This document shows, piece by piece, positions 45,297-54,929 of a DNA stretch of 64,000 nucleotides. The notes below the pieces were generated by a model. It saw only the letters and a list, made by a program, of their open reading frames with translations, did no database searches and had not been told where the DNA came from. The stretch covers positions 92,958,342 through 93,022,341 of the forward strand of contig CM070874.1 of assembly GCA_036365515.1 (NCBI GenBank), in the 5' to 3' direction. The DNA comes from Torymus aiolomorphi (lineage: Eukaryota; Arthropoda; Insecta; Hymenoptera; Torymidae). Made by a program: the position numbers and the translations under genes. The first letter of the stretch is position 1; each line of letters begins with the position of its first letter.

Positions 45297-46855
45297 TTAG
45301 CAGGTAAAATAAGAGGATGCTTAGCATCTTCTTCGAGAAGAGAGTGAGAGAGTCGACCGCCCACCCTGAGCAAATGATTTTTTATCATGGGGTTTAGCGG
45401 TGACAGAGGGCTTTTAGCCGAAAGTTTACCTGTCCTTGCTAACTGATAAATATCAAACTTAAAATAGGCTTTCTGAATTAGGTAGATCAAACAAAGTTTG
45501 CTGTTCTCAATCTCACTAGCGCTGACCTCTTTTGAACTCGAAGAGTCTTGGCATAGTAGGGATTGAAGAACAGAGATAAAGCTAACACCTAAATTTGAAG
45601 ATGTCGCACACTCCATTTTCGAGCAGACTCGATTAATGAAACGAAAGCAATACGAAGCCATCCGTAACAATTTATCTAACGAAGAGTAATTATTAATAAG
45701 GCTCCAAATTTCTAGAGTGGTCTCAACAGAATTTGGAGTGCTCTTACTTGCAACTAGAGTGTAATTAGGTTGAAAATTCAAACTATTTACGGTAAAGTTG
45801 AGCTCGTCATGAGAGCTCGACCAAGGTTCATGATTATCAGAGAGCCAGGAGGGGCCTTGCCACCATAAGCGATGTGATGCTAGTTTTGAAGGCTCAATAC
45901 CTCGTGATATAATGTCAGCGGGGTTATCGGCTGATCGCACATGGTGCCAATAGGCTTCAGGTAATCGAGTGTGAATTTCCGAACACCTGTTAGCTACAAA
46001 AACACCCCATCGAGATGGGTGATCCTTTAACCAAAAGAGAACATCTGCCGAGTCTGAACATAGATGAATACTTGCGATCTTAATAGGGAATGATTCGATG
46101 AAAGTTTGCACCAAACGAGCAAGTAGCAACGCAGCGCACAGTTCTAAGCGAGGTATGCTTAGAGTTTTAAGCGGGGCTACTCGCGTTTTAGCCACTTGAA
46201 GGGTGACAAGTACCTTTTGGTCTTGAATTAAGCGCAGGTAGACTACTGCACCATACGCAAATTTAGATGCGTCTGCGAATCCGTGTATTTCGAGAAGTTC
46301 ACACTGAAGTGTGTATCCACTCCAGCGAGGGATTTTGATCTCTGAGATCGAAGGAAGATCTTGTAACCAGTTTTTCCAACGATTAGAAGTTTCCGAAGGA
46401 AGATCCTCATCCCAACTAACCTTTAGAATCCATAGCGATTGCATAATAATTTTTGCAGTGATCACTACAGGAGCTAACCATCCCAAAGGATCAAAGATCC
46501 GAGCAATTCTCGAAAGAACTGAACGTTTAGTAAATGGTAGTTCCAAGGGGGAATTCTCGATGTGAAAACTAAAATAGTCTGTGTTAGGTTGCCAATCTAT
46601 ACCTAGAATAGGTACAGATGTTTCTGAAGCAAATAAAGAGATCGTATCTGCAGCTAACATATTCGAGGGTAGGAAGGAAAGCACTTCAGAGTTATTCGAA
46701 GTCCACTTTCGTAGATTAAGATGACCCTGCTTAAAGAGTTGAACCAGCTCATCTTGTTTCTGCAGTGCTTCTTCAAGAGAGTGTGCTCCACAACACATTA
46801 TCAGAATACATTTCTGAACGAACAGCTTCAGCTGCGATCGGGTGATTTTTGCCAT
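45275..46855 (-). pseudogene. BEL-A copy 1 RT C-terminus and RNase H
   Basis: The 526-residue frame runs from GAHSLEEALQKQDELVQLFK through ILGIDWQPNTDYFSFHIE, RIFDPLGWLAPVVITAKIIM, IPRWSGYTLQC, IHGFADASKFAYGAVVYL, LSIPRLELCAALLLARLVQT, LCSDSADVLFWLKDHPSRW and ADNPADIISRG to LLRVGGRLSHSLLEEDAKHP. It covers the RT thumb, connection and RNase H. The N-terminal 20 residues are out of frame. A one-base loss near 45283 ends the frame at CHFTTY before the integrase. Confidence 0.9.
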
Positions 46856-48401
46856 AATCTTCGGCTAATTTCAGTAGCGTGCGTATGGCTAGAAAAGGCG
46901 AACATGCCAAGCCATACGTCACTGTTGTCAATCGATAAGTTTGAATGGGTTCACTCTTGTCAAAACGCCATAAAATCGACTGAAAGGGTTGATCACATTG
47001 CTTGACACCAATCTGCCTGAACATTTTCTCCACGTCAGCTGATAGAGCGATCTTATACCAACGCCAGGCACAGATCAAAGCGACGGGATTTTGAAGTAGA
47101 TTTGGTCCAACGTGTAGAAGATCGTTGACCGAGACACCTGACTTGGTTTTACTCGAGCCATTAAACACAGTACGTAATTTGGTAGTCGTACTAGCTTCCT
47201 TCCACACACCGTGATGTGGTAAGAAGGCTTGAGAGTATTTTGATAATGGATCAAACTTTGAGGAGAGTGACATATGGCCTAGGTCAATGTACTCTTTCAT
47301 GAAATCACTATAAGCTATTTTGAGTTTCTCGTCTTTAGCTAGGTTTGCTTCTAGACGAGTGAGTGCGCGTAATGCGGCAGAATGAGAGTTCTCGAGATGA
47401 GCAGAACTCAGTTGGTCTCGACTTTTCCAGGGTAGGCTTACTATGTACCGACCCGACTCATCCTGTCGAGTGGTTTTTTGATAGAAGTGCTCGCAAGCTT
47501 GTTCGTCAGGCGAGTAAGATTTTTTGTCGACGGGTATTTCCTCCGCCCTCCAAAAATCTTGTACGAGCTCCAAAAGTTTGGCTTCATGCTCGCAGGTATT
47601 TGAGCAATGAAGAGAGATTGGCTCTAGCCCTATTTCTGGAGTTATGGATGGGAGATTACCTGTCAAGAGCCATCCAAGTTTGGAATTCAGAGCTATAGGT
47701 TGAAGCTTCTGACCCTTAATTATCTGGCTTTCAATGATTTGCGCATAAACGCTAGCACCGAGTAGAATATCGATACGTGAGGGATCGAGATACTTGGGGT
47801 CTGCTAGTTGCAGCCCTCGTAAGTATTCGAAATTTGTATTACCTCTTACAACGGGAGGCTTATACGACGAGAGTTTTGGCAAAACAATGCCATCAACTTC
47901 CAAGGAGAAAGTTGAATCGAAATGCGGTTGTATAGTAAGACAAGCAACTTTAGAAGAAACAGCCGCTGTCCTTTCACCTATACCTTGGATGTGCGTGTGA
48001 CTGGTTCTACAGTTTAGAGAAAGCAAGTTACACATAGCTTGTGTAACAAGTGAGATTTGAGAACCAGGATCAATCAGCGCACGAACTAGAATTTTGGTTC
48101 CGTTAGGACCAAGGGCGTTAACCCTAGCGGTAGCTAAAAGTACTCCTGTACAATTAGTACTTTCTCCACTATTGAGGGAGACTGCTTGAGAAGCAGGTTT
48201 ATCATCAACTTTTGTGATGACGTAATTGCCACAGTTGGGGCTGGAGGTGCTGGTCGCTGAGTCAATCTGATCAGTCTGCAACGGACTGATTGCTTGATTG
48301 TTGTCAGAGTGCACCATGGTATGATGCTTAGCTTTACAAAGAAAGCATCGGTAGTTGTAAGTACAACATATCACGTTGTGCCTCCTAAACAGTTGAAACA
48401 A
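46773..48401 (-). pseudogene. BEL-A copy 1 zinc knuckle, protease and RT N-terminus
   Basis: The 542-residue frame starts in the second knuckle (YRCFLCKAKHHTMVHSD). It contains the protease (VRALIDPGSQISLVTQAMC, IQGIGERTAAVSSK, RIDILLGASVYAQIIESQ) and the RT (SYSPDEQACEHFYQK, FLPHHGVWKEASTTTKLRTV, FNGSSKTKSGVSVNDLLHVG, LSADVEKMFRQIGVKQCDQP, YRLTTVTYGLACSPFLAIRT). It reaches EMYSDNVL, where the usual YxDD box reads YSDN. A one-base loss near 46797 shifts the frame right after this box. Confidence 0.9.
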
Positions 48402-49549
48402 AGATTAGAAGATTTAATCAATTCCTTACGTTCAGGAACCGTTTTATTGATAAATCGTTCACATCGATTTGTAAAATGTGATTGATTACAAAATAAACAT
48501 TTCTTTTTTGATGAGGTATTAGCTGAAGTTTGATGTGAATAGACCGACTGAGCATTGTCTTGCTCTGATTTACGAGGCTTTGAGTTAGGTGATTGTGATT
48601 TAGGGTAGTTATTTGAAGATGATCTAGAGCCAGCTTCGATGGCTTCTAGTGTTAGAGTTTGACTACGAAGAAAGGCTTGAAGCTGTTCCATCGTTGGTGG
48701 ATCGACGCTATCACCTAGGTGTCTTTCCCATTCTTTACGTGTATTTAAATCGAGTCGATTTATCGCAAAGTGAACGATTAAATCACTACCTAATGAGGCA
48801 GCTCGATCAAGGGATGTTAAACTGGCGATGGGATTGAAGATTTCCCTATAAATCCGCTTGATTTCCGACGAGGAATCTGCCTTCATAGATTTGACTGCGA
48901 AGATTTCCGAGATATGAGAACTAACAATACGACGTTGATTTTCGTAATACTCAGTTAGAGTTGTCCATGAGCGTTCATAATTATCACCAGCAATTGGAAG
49001 AGATTTAATTTTCTCCAGTGCCTCACCCGTAAGGTGAGTGCGAAGATAGTGCAACTTCATTACGGGCGACAAGTCCTCACGACGATGAATAAGAGCCCGA
49101 AAGACGTCCCTAAAATTCTCCCAATCTGAGAATTTACCTGAAAATTTAGGTAAATCTATCTTAGGCAACGATTGAAACGAAGAGTTGGTAGAAGTTTGAG
49201 TGGGCCCTGGAGTAACTGCAGCAGCATTGGAATTAGCAGCTTGAGCGGAGGCTGCTTTTTCTTTAAGGTGATCTAGAAAGTCAAGAAATTCTCCTCTGCG
49301 ATCATAGAAGTTATCCTCAACCAAATCACGGAGATTAGATGAAAAATAGTCATGTTTAATATCAAGGTCCTTGAGACGCAAAATTTTCTCGTGAGTCTGT
49401 TGAAAAGTATCATAATTTTTCTCAAGTCCGGCAAGACGTGACTCGGCATTACCTTTAGTCATATTATTTTCACCTTTAGATTTGAAGTTTTTAAAAGAGT
49501 TGGAAATTAGTGCTTGAAGCGACAGCTGTTTAAGATGATAGTCATCCAT
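48371..49549 (-). pseudogene. BEL-A copy 1 gag
   Basis: The 392-residue frame begins MDDYHLKQLSLQALISNSFK. It shows FYDRRGEFLDFLDHLKEKAA, SLPKIDLPKFSGKFSDWENF, VMKLHYLRTHLTGEALEKIK, TLTEYYENQRRIVSSHISEI, TRKEWERHLGDSVDPP, LQAFLRSQTLTLEAIE and a first knuckle (KKCLFCNQSHFTNRCERF, LCFNCLGG). It then ends at a frameshift near 48380 inside the second knuckle (FNCLG..HNV). It is the most complete gag in the window. Confidence 0.9.
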
Positions 49550-51110
49550 TTTGAAATCAAATAATTAGATTTTGCGGCAGAACTTGACTTAACAATGTGA
49601 ACTAAGATTAGTTAACTATCCTTAACCACTCGAGAGTGAGAGAAGAAATAGTGAGAGTTACTACAACTAAATCTTAAACTAGGTTATGATACTTATGCTA
49701 GTGTGGACGTGTAGATACGCTTGAAGTCGCAACGTTGACTGCGTGTGTTAACTTCCCACGTGGAATCAGCTGATGGTCCGTAACGTTGACTGCTTGAAGA
49801 TAAGGAACTGCCGACGTTGAATTCAGCAACCATGCAGCGAAGTCAGCAACGGAATCAGAAATGAATCCAGGTGTAGATCAGCAGTCGAATTTGGAGACGA
49901 GACAATGCATCAGCAGGCAGTGATAAACTGCAAGGTCAATTAACATAAGTATTTGCCAGGCCAAAAATTGCATTCAATTTCCTCAAGAGTAGTTCAATAT
50001 TACAAATTAAATTTATAATAAACTCAAACTCAGTTAACTTGTACTAATCTCTAATAAGGCTACTCAATTTTAATTAAAGTAATTTGACTAAATAGAGATC
50101 ATTAAATTCTCATTAAAATGGAATAAATATACTAGATTGACTAGACGATAGTTGCTAAATTTAATTTAAGCAAATTGGAACGATACGTGTGTCCAAGTAT
50201 TAGGACTAAGCATCCGAGCGCAATAGGATCGGCGTTGGGTGCGAAGAAGATGGACTCGTCCGAATACAGCTCCGATCCGTTGATGCGCGCCCCCTGTGGC
50301 GAAGATGGACTCGTCCGCCTCCTAATCCTCCTGGCGATGACGTATGCGATTTCCCGGACGTAGCACGTCCTGATTGTCGTCTTCTTGTAGACGACCCTCC
50401 TTCCCTCGTGGAAAGCTCACTATATATACGGCGAGTACGAGCTCGATGCAGTGAAAGCGAGCCAGCTCCACGTGGGTAGTCCTTGTTTCGAAGTGTGTGA
50501 GCCCCGTAGCGTGTAGGCGCCACGCGGGTACTCCGTGTCTTGAATGCTGTGGACCCCGTGCGTGTACAATGCACGCTGGTTGTCCGTTTTAGAAATGCTG
50601 TGGACCCCGAGCGTGTACAATGCACGCTGGTTGTCCAGGTCTTGATATGTGCCGGTCACCGTACGAACGCGGTGGCTCGAGAGCTGGCTTTACAGCGCAC
50701 GCTCTTGGCTACAAGACAAGATGGCTGCCGGTCAACGTACGAACGCGATGACTCTAGAGCTGGCTTTACAGCGCACGCTCTTGGCAACGTCTTGGAGTCG
50801 ATAGCGACGCACTCCAAGGCGTTTTTAGAAATGGGGAAAATAGCAATTGAATGTGCTATTTCCCCTAGGAAGCCTTAGAAGGTGGCTTCCGAGTACACAC
50901 GACGGCGAATTAACGAAAGAGAGAGAGACAGCAACGTACGCGCGAAGTCGGCATGCTAGAGCACGCGACTGTTACGGCACTCACGACCACGAACACTTTT
51001 GATGCGTACCTGAAAAGAAGATAGCTATCTCTACGCCACTCGAGAGTGAGAGTAGAAGATAGTAAAGATTTTCTTCTTTGTGGCCATGGCGATGATGAGG
51101 ACTCCCACGA
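49550..51110 (-). promoter_or_regulatory. BEL-A copy 1 long 5' leader with tandem repeats
   Basis: A 1.56-kb non-coding leader separates gag from the primer site. Around 50460-50650 units of about 57 bp repeat: ATGCTGTGGACCCCG, GCGTGTACAATGCACGCTGG, TTGTCC. The block GAGCTGGCTTTACAGCGCAC occurs twice (near 50682 and 50757). The same design is seen in copy 2. Conserved structured repeats in a leader suggest a packaging or translation element, but this is inference. Confidence 0.65.
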
Positions 51111-51127
51111 TCCGGCTCGAAGGACCA
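51111..51127 (-). promoter_or_regulatory. BEL-A copy 1 primer binding site
   Basis: One base after the 5' LTR the minus strand reads TGGTCCTTCGAGCCGGA. TGG complements a tRNA CCA end. The same motif is found in copy 2 and, with one change, in BEL-B. Primer tRNA not assigned. Confidence 0.7.
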
Positions 51128-51128
51128 A

Positions 51129-51442
51129 TGTTTAATGTAGAATGTGGATGGATCGTGGACTGGAGGTTCAAATAATTGAAGGCTTTCGTGTGGAGGTAAA
51201 TGGCAACTTTATTGAAGTCTCCGTCGTGCCTCCTGGCGTACACTTAGCCGCTGCTGTCTCTCTCGCCGTCGCGCGTGAACTGTCGCCGGCCGGCGCTGCG
51301 AGGTGCCGTCGGCGAGACTTTGTTGAGGAGGGGCGGTGAGAGAGGACCGCGTGGAGGGCGCTCATTGGCTGCGCACCGTATATTGCCTTTTAAGGCTTGG
51401 TGACGTCAGCGTCTCGCTGGTCGAGGCGCTGGATCGCCAACA
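51129..51442 (-). repeat. BEL-A copy 1 5' LTR
   Basis: 314 bp, identical to 43812-44125. Its outer end is followed by the TSD ATTGG and its inner end by the primer site. Confidence 0.95.
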
Positions 51443-51447
51443 ATTGG

Positions 51448-52440
51448 GGTCAATATTTTATTTTTGTCAAAATCGATTTTTTTGTTTTTTATCGCCATTT
51501 TTAAATTTTCAAAATTTTTATTTTCAATTTTTTTTATATTTAGAACAAATATTATTTATATACGATAAATTCTCTGTATGCAGAATCAAATTTTCTACAA
51601 TTTAAAAAAAAAAAAAAGCCGTTAGCTATATTTCGTCATAAGTTATTCATGAAAACGTCATTTTTAGTAAATAGGTTATATTTCAAAATTAAAAAAAGAT
51701 ATTAACATGAATATTTTTTTGGTTATAAAGAATACTGAGTACTATAACTTACTAAATTTTTAGGTTTTTTTATTCATTATTTTTGGAGAAAAAATAATTT
51801 ATAAAAAAAGTGTTTTTTTTGTCGTTCAATAACTAGAGTAAAATTGGCTTAATCAGTTTGAAATTTTTTTAGTGGTACATTTTGTATCACAATCGATTGA
51901 GTTCTTTGGGCAAAAGGATTGATCCATAAATTTCGGAGATATTTGAGGTTAAAATTTTTTTCACTTTTTTTTTTAAATCGTAATTTCTCGAGAACGGCTT
52001 TATGTATTTGAATCGGGTGGGCGGCATTCGAAAGAGAATTTCAAGACCTATATTTTCTAAAAAAATTATTTGTCTAGCTATTACGGTTCTTTTGTTATTA
52101 ATAAAAACGTAAACATTGAAAATTAAAAAAATGAGTTTGGTATGTCCAACTATTGCGGGAGTAAAAATTGACTTAAGCGCTTCAAAATTCCTCGTAGAGG
52201 TGGATTTTGGATAGTTTTCGGTCGAGTTATTCGGGCAAAATGATTGGTCCTTAAATTTCAAAGATATTTAAAAAAATTTCAAGTTAATATTTTCCATAAA
52301 ATTTTCCCAATTTTTTTAAATGTATTGAGGATGGCTCTATGTATCTGAATGTGATGGGTAGCATTTGAAAGAGAATTAAAATATTAATATTTTCTAATAC
52401 TTATAGCATTGACTCAGAGACTCAATTGCGGCGACACTTT
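51448..52440. other. Right interior of the giant foldback, repeat relics
   Basis: AT-rich, no gene. Segments near 51880-51960 and 52140-52260 are related in inverted orientation to the repeat at 37440-37545 (CAATCCTTTTGCCCAAAGAA and variants), so at least two copies of that dispersed repeat lie here. Confidence 0.45.
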
Positions 52441-52473
52441 TGGCCTTGCGGCCTTGTCCGTCAGCTCGTGTCC

Positions 52474-52634
52474 GGGGGCCTTTCTACATAAGTATGTGTG
52501 TTCTGTGTGTTCCGTGTGTTCCCGACAAAGACAGATAGGATCTGTTCCGTTTATGTAATACAGAGACAGACATAGAGAGAAGTAGTCTAGAACACTAGAA
52601 CAGACAGAACACACATATGTAGAAAGGGCCCCGT
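52474..52634. repeat. Inverted repeat, 160 bp (MITE-like)
   Basis: The arms GGGGGCCTTTCTACATA, GTATGTGTGTTCTGT and, inverted, ACAGAACACACATATGTAG, AAAGGGCCCC enclose about 90 bases. Arm length is about 32 bp with a few mismatches. No target duplication was recognised. Confidence 0.65.
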
Positions 52635-53029
52635 GTGTGTTGTGTAGGTACGCGTATGCCCAAGCGCATGCGCTGCCGCGAATTCCATGGTTGTGTTTAG
52701 GGTCATTGTATAAAAAATTATTGTGTAATTTTATATAATTTCGGCATGTCCCAAAATCATATATAATTATTATTATTTCTTATATATAAAACCTAAGCTC
52801 AATAAAATCAAAAATTCAACGCGCCTATAACAGTACCCCAGTGGTGGTGCGGAAAGCTGTTTAAAATGTGGTAACCCTTGGAAAACAATGTACCCTCTAA
52901 ATACCCATTTTCATGCTTAAAAATGCATAACATTCAAATCTACATATACAAAAAAAATGAGTATAGAGATCTGGCATCAAGCAATTGGCATCCTTTTTTT
53001 TAAAATGTATTGAGGATGGCTCTATGTAT

Positions 53030-53756
53030 GAAAGAGTAAAAATAAAGTAGAACCTTCTTATTTTTTTTATATAACTTGATAGGATTTAACTTAACAGAAA
53101 TATGTTAAATGGGAAAAAGTTTTATGTCAATATTATCGACAACTTTTATATTTAAAATATTTGAGGAGTTATAAATAAAATGGGCGATTTTTGGCTATAA
53201 CTTGATTGGATTTGATTTTACACGAAAATGTTAAATACAAAAGTTGTGGATAATATTAAAACAAAAAATTTTACTATTTAATATTCTCGTGTAAAATCAA
53301 CTCCTGACGAGTTGTTAGACTTATAAAAACGATTTTAAGCCGTTTACATCGTACAAAATAAAGTATGAAATTTTAAATATTGGAAGTAAAAATTAATTAA
53401 AGGAATCAGTAAATCAAGTTTGAGGAAGCTACGTGCCAATGAATTGGCAGCGGTTTTTTAGTTGAACAGTTGACATGAAGTTACCCAAGTACATTATTTA
53501 AGTCTTACAGTTTTTGCAAGCATTTAGTATTTTCTTACAATTCATTTAAGTTAAGGTTAGTTTGAAATTTTAGTATTTAATCACAACCATTAAGAATAAT
53601 AAAATATAAGTATTTACACCCTGGTGAAATGGATTCCATTATTTACCTAATAAATAGCTAGTTTCCCCAATAATCGCCAAAAATTACACACTGTTTTTGA
53701 CCATTTCTATTCATCAATTAAACGATTTTTTCGGTCATATTTGCCATTTGTAGCAC
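53030..53756. other. AT-rich foldback relics and dispersed repeats
   Basis: No gene. Inverted words (TTTTACACGAAAATGTTAAA near 53217 and its near-complement near 53280) suggest a decayed foldback. The block TTAATTAAAGGAATCAGTAA to GAATTGGCAGCGG near 53393-53453 matches 30858-30923. The block CCTGGTGAAATGGATTCCAT to 53745 matches about 33790-33910. Confidence 0.5.
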
Positions 53757-53915
53757 GGTGTAACCTAAGTCCGCACTTAGGTTACGCCTATCCGTGACTT
53801 AACTAGTCGACTATTGCACCGTGTTTATCGCACTCGCTGCGCTCGTTCTGACGGTGCAAAAATGAACTGCTTAAGGCACGAATAGGCGTGACAGCGGATT
53901 TAGGTAAACGTATTA
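53752..53915. repeat. Nested foldback with perfect 11-bp hairpin
   Basis: GTAACCTAAGT, loop CCGC, ACTTAGGTTAC form a perfect hairpin at 53760-53785. CGCCTATCCGTGACTTAA near 53785 pairs with TTAAGGCACGAATAGGCG near 53872, and CACGGTG with CACCGTG. GCGGATTTAGG near 53893 echoes the hairpin arm again. A compact foldback MITE is likely. Confidence 0.65.
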
Positions 53916-54184
53916 TAAAATATCTGCTATAAACACGAAAAAATTCAGTTTCTGAGAACCGGGAAGCTTAATTCGACTTTTAATACTTCTGAAGTTGGTA
54001 CAATTTTTATCACGGTTCACAAATTAAACGTTTGGTGCCCGTTCAACATTCATTAATTAATCGATTTATGCTCAATAGGTTTGAAACAGTACATTACACA
54101 ACAAAGCCACAGAGTTGATAATTGTCGCTTTTTAGTACTTTACTTCTGTTACGAGTGAGTTATCTCAACTTTTAATAATAAAAA

Positions 54185-54262
54185 GCGATGGACTCTGGGA
54201 TCGAACCAGAGCCGCCGACTGGCTAGTCAGAAACACAACCAACAAGCTACGGCCGCCATCGA
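54185..54262 (-). tRNA. tRNA-like sequence (tRNA pseudogene or SINE head)
   Basis: The minus strand begins and ends with a pairing acceptor-like stem (CGATGG and CCATCG) 76 bases apart. It contains a box A-like GTAGCTTGTTGG and a good box B GGTTCGATCCC within a T-arm (CTCTGG and CCAGAG). A TTTTT follows directly, as a polymerase III terminator would. The anticodon arm (GACTAGCCAGTC) is not canonical, so an active tRNA is unlikely. It could be the head of a tRNA-derived SINE. Confidence 0.45.
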
Positions 54263-54925
54263 CCGGACTTCCGCTCATAGGGATCATATTGTAATCGGAT
54301 GTCTTGCTTATTTCGTTCTTTCATATTCATGGCCTGGGGCCTGATTCTCTAAGCGTCTCATATGTGACATGTACCAAGTGACGATACACTGCTATGTCGG
54401 CTGAAATTGTGGCATGCGCATGCGCAAACCCCTGTTTTTGGTTTTTTTAGTAGGTCTTAGAGGTCGGAATCGAGTGAGACACGAGTTAATGTTAATGTCT
54501 CGTCTCGATCTAACATTTGTCACATCGACTTAGATATTTCAAATCTATTTTTATGAAATGACTTAGAATTCGTCATAGACTTATACTTGAAACATCTGCA
54601 CTCCCGGTCATTTGCTTTTGCCCACCTAAACGTCTTTTCGCGTCATCGAAAAAGTTTTATAACTCTGCTCCCTATTGGGCTACCAGAACGGGCAGGATCG
54701 CATTCAAAAGCGTAAAGCAAGAGCTTTAAGACCCTTATCAAGTGTTAATCTATTTTATTGTTTTCTTTTCTATTTTACATTAAAAAATAAAAATAAAAAG
54801 ATCCCGAATTTTGTTCTCAACTTTGAATAAGCGTAGTTTTTTAATCAAAGCTCGTAGGATAATTTGGTAAAATGAAATGAAAAGCTTGAGTCAAAAGCTT
54901 CAATTTCGACTTTTAGGAAGTTTTT
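54263..54925. other. No gene recognised
   Basis: About 660 bases between the tRNA-like sequence and the right satellite arm. A GCATGCGCATGCGC stretch lies near 54414. The rest is unremarkable. Confidence 0.4.
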
Positions 54926-54929
54926 TAAC

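Larger units (their letters stand above)
43812..51442 (-). mobile_element. BEL-A copy 1, full-length BEL/Pao LTR retrotransposon
   Basis: Both LTRs are present (43812-44125 and 51129-51442, each 314 bp), and base-by-base comparison shows no difference. The target duplication ATTGG flanks the element (43807-43811 and 51443-51447). A polypurine tract (AAGGTGGGCGGAA on the minus strand) abuts the 3' LTR and a primer site abuts the 5' LTR. Gag, protease, RT, RNase H and integrase occur in order but in five frames separated by single-base shifts and one nonsense codon. Length is 7,631 bp. Confidence 0.95.
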
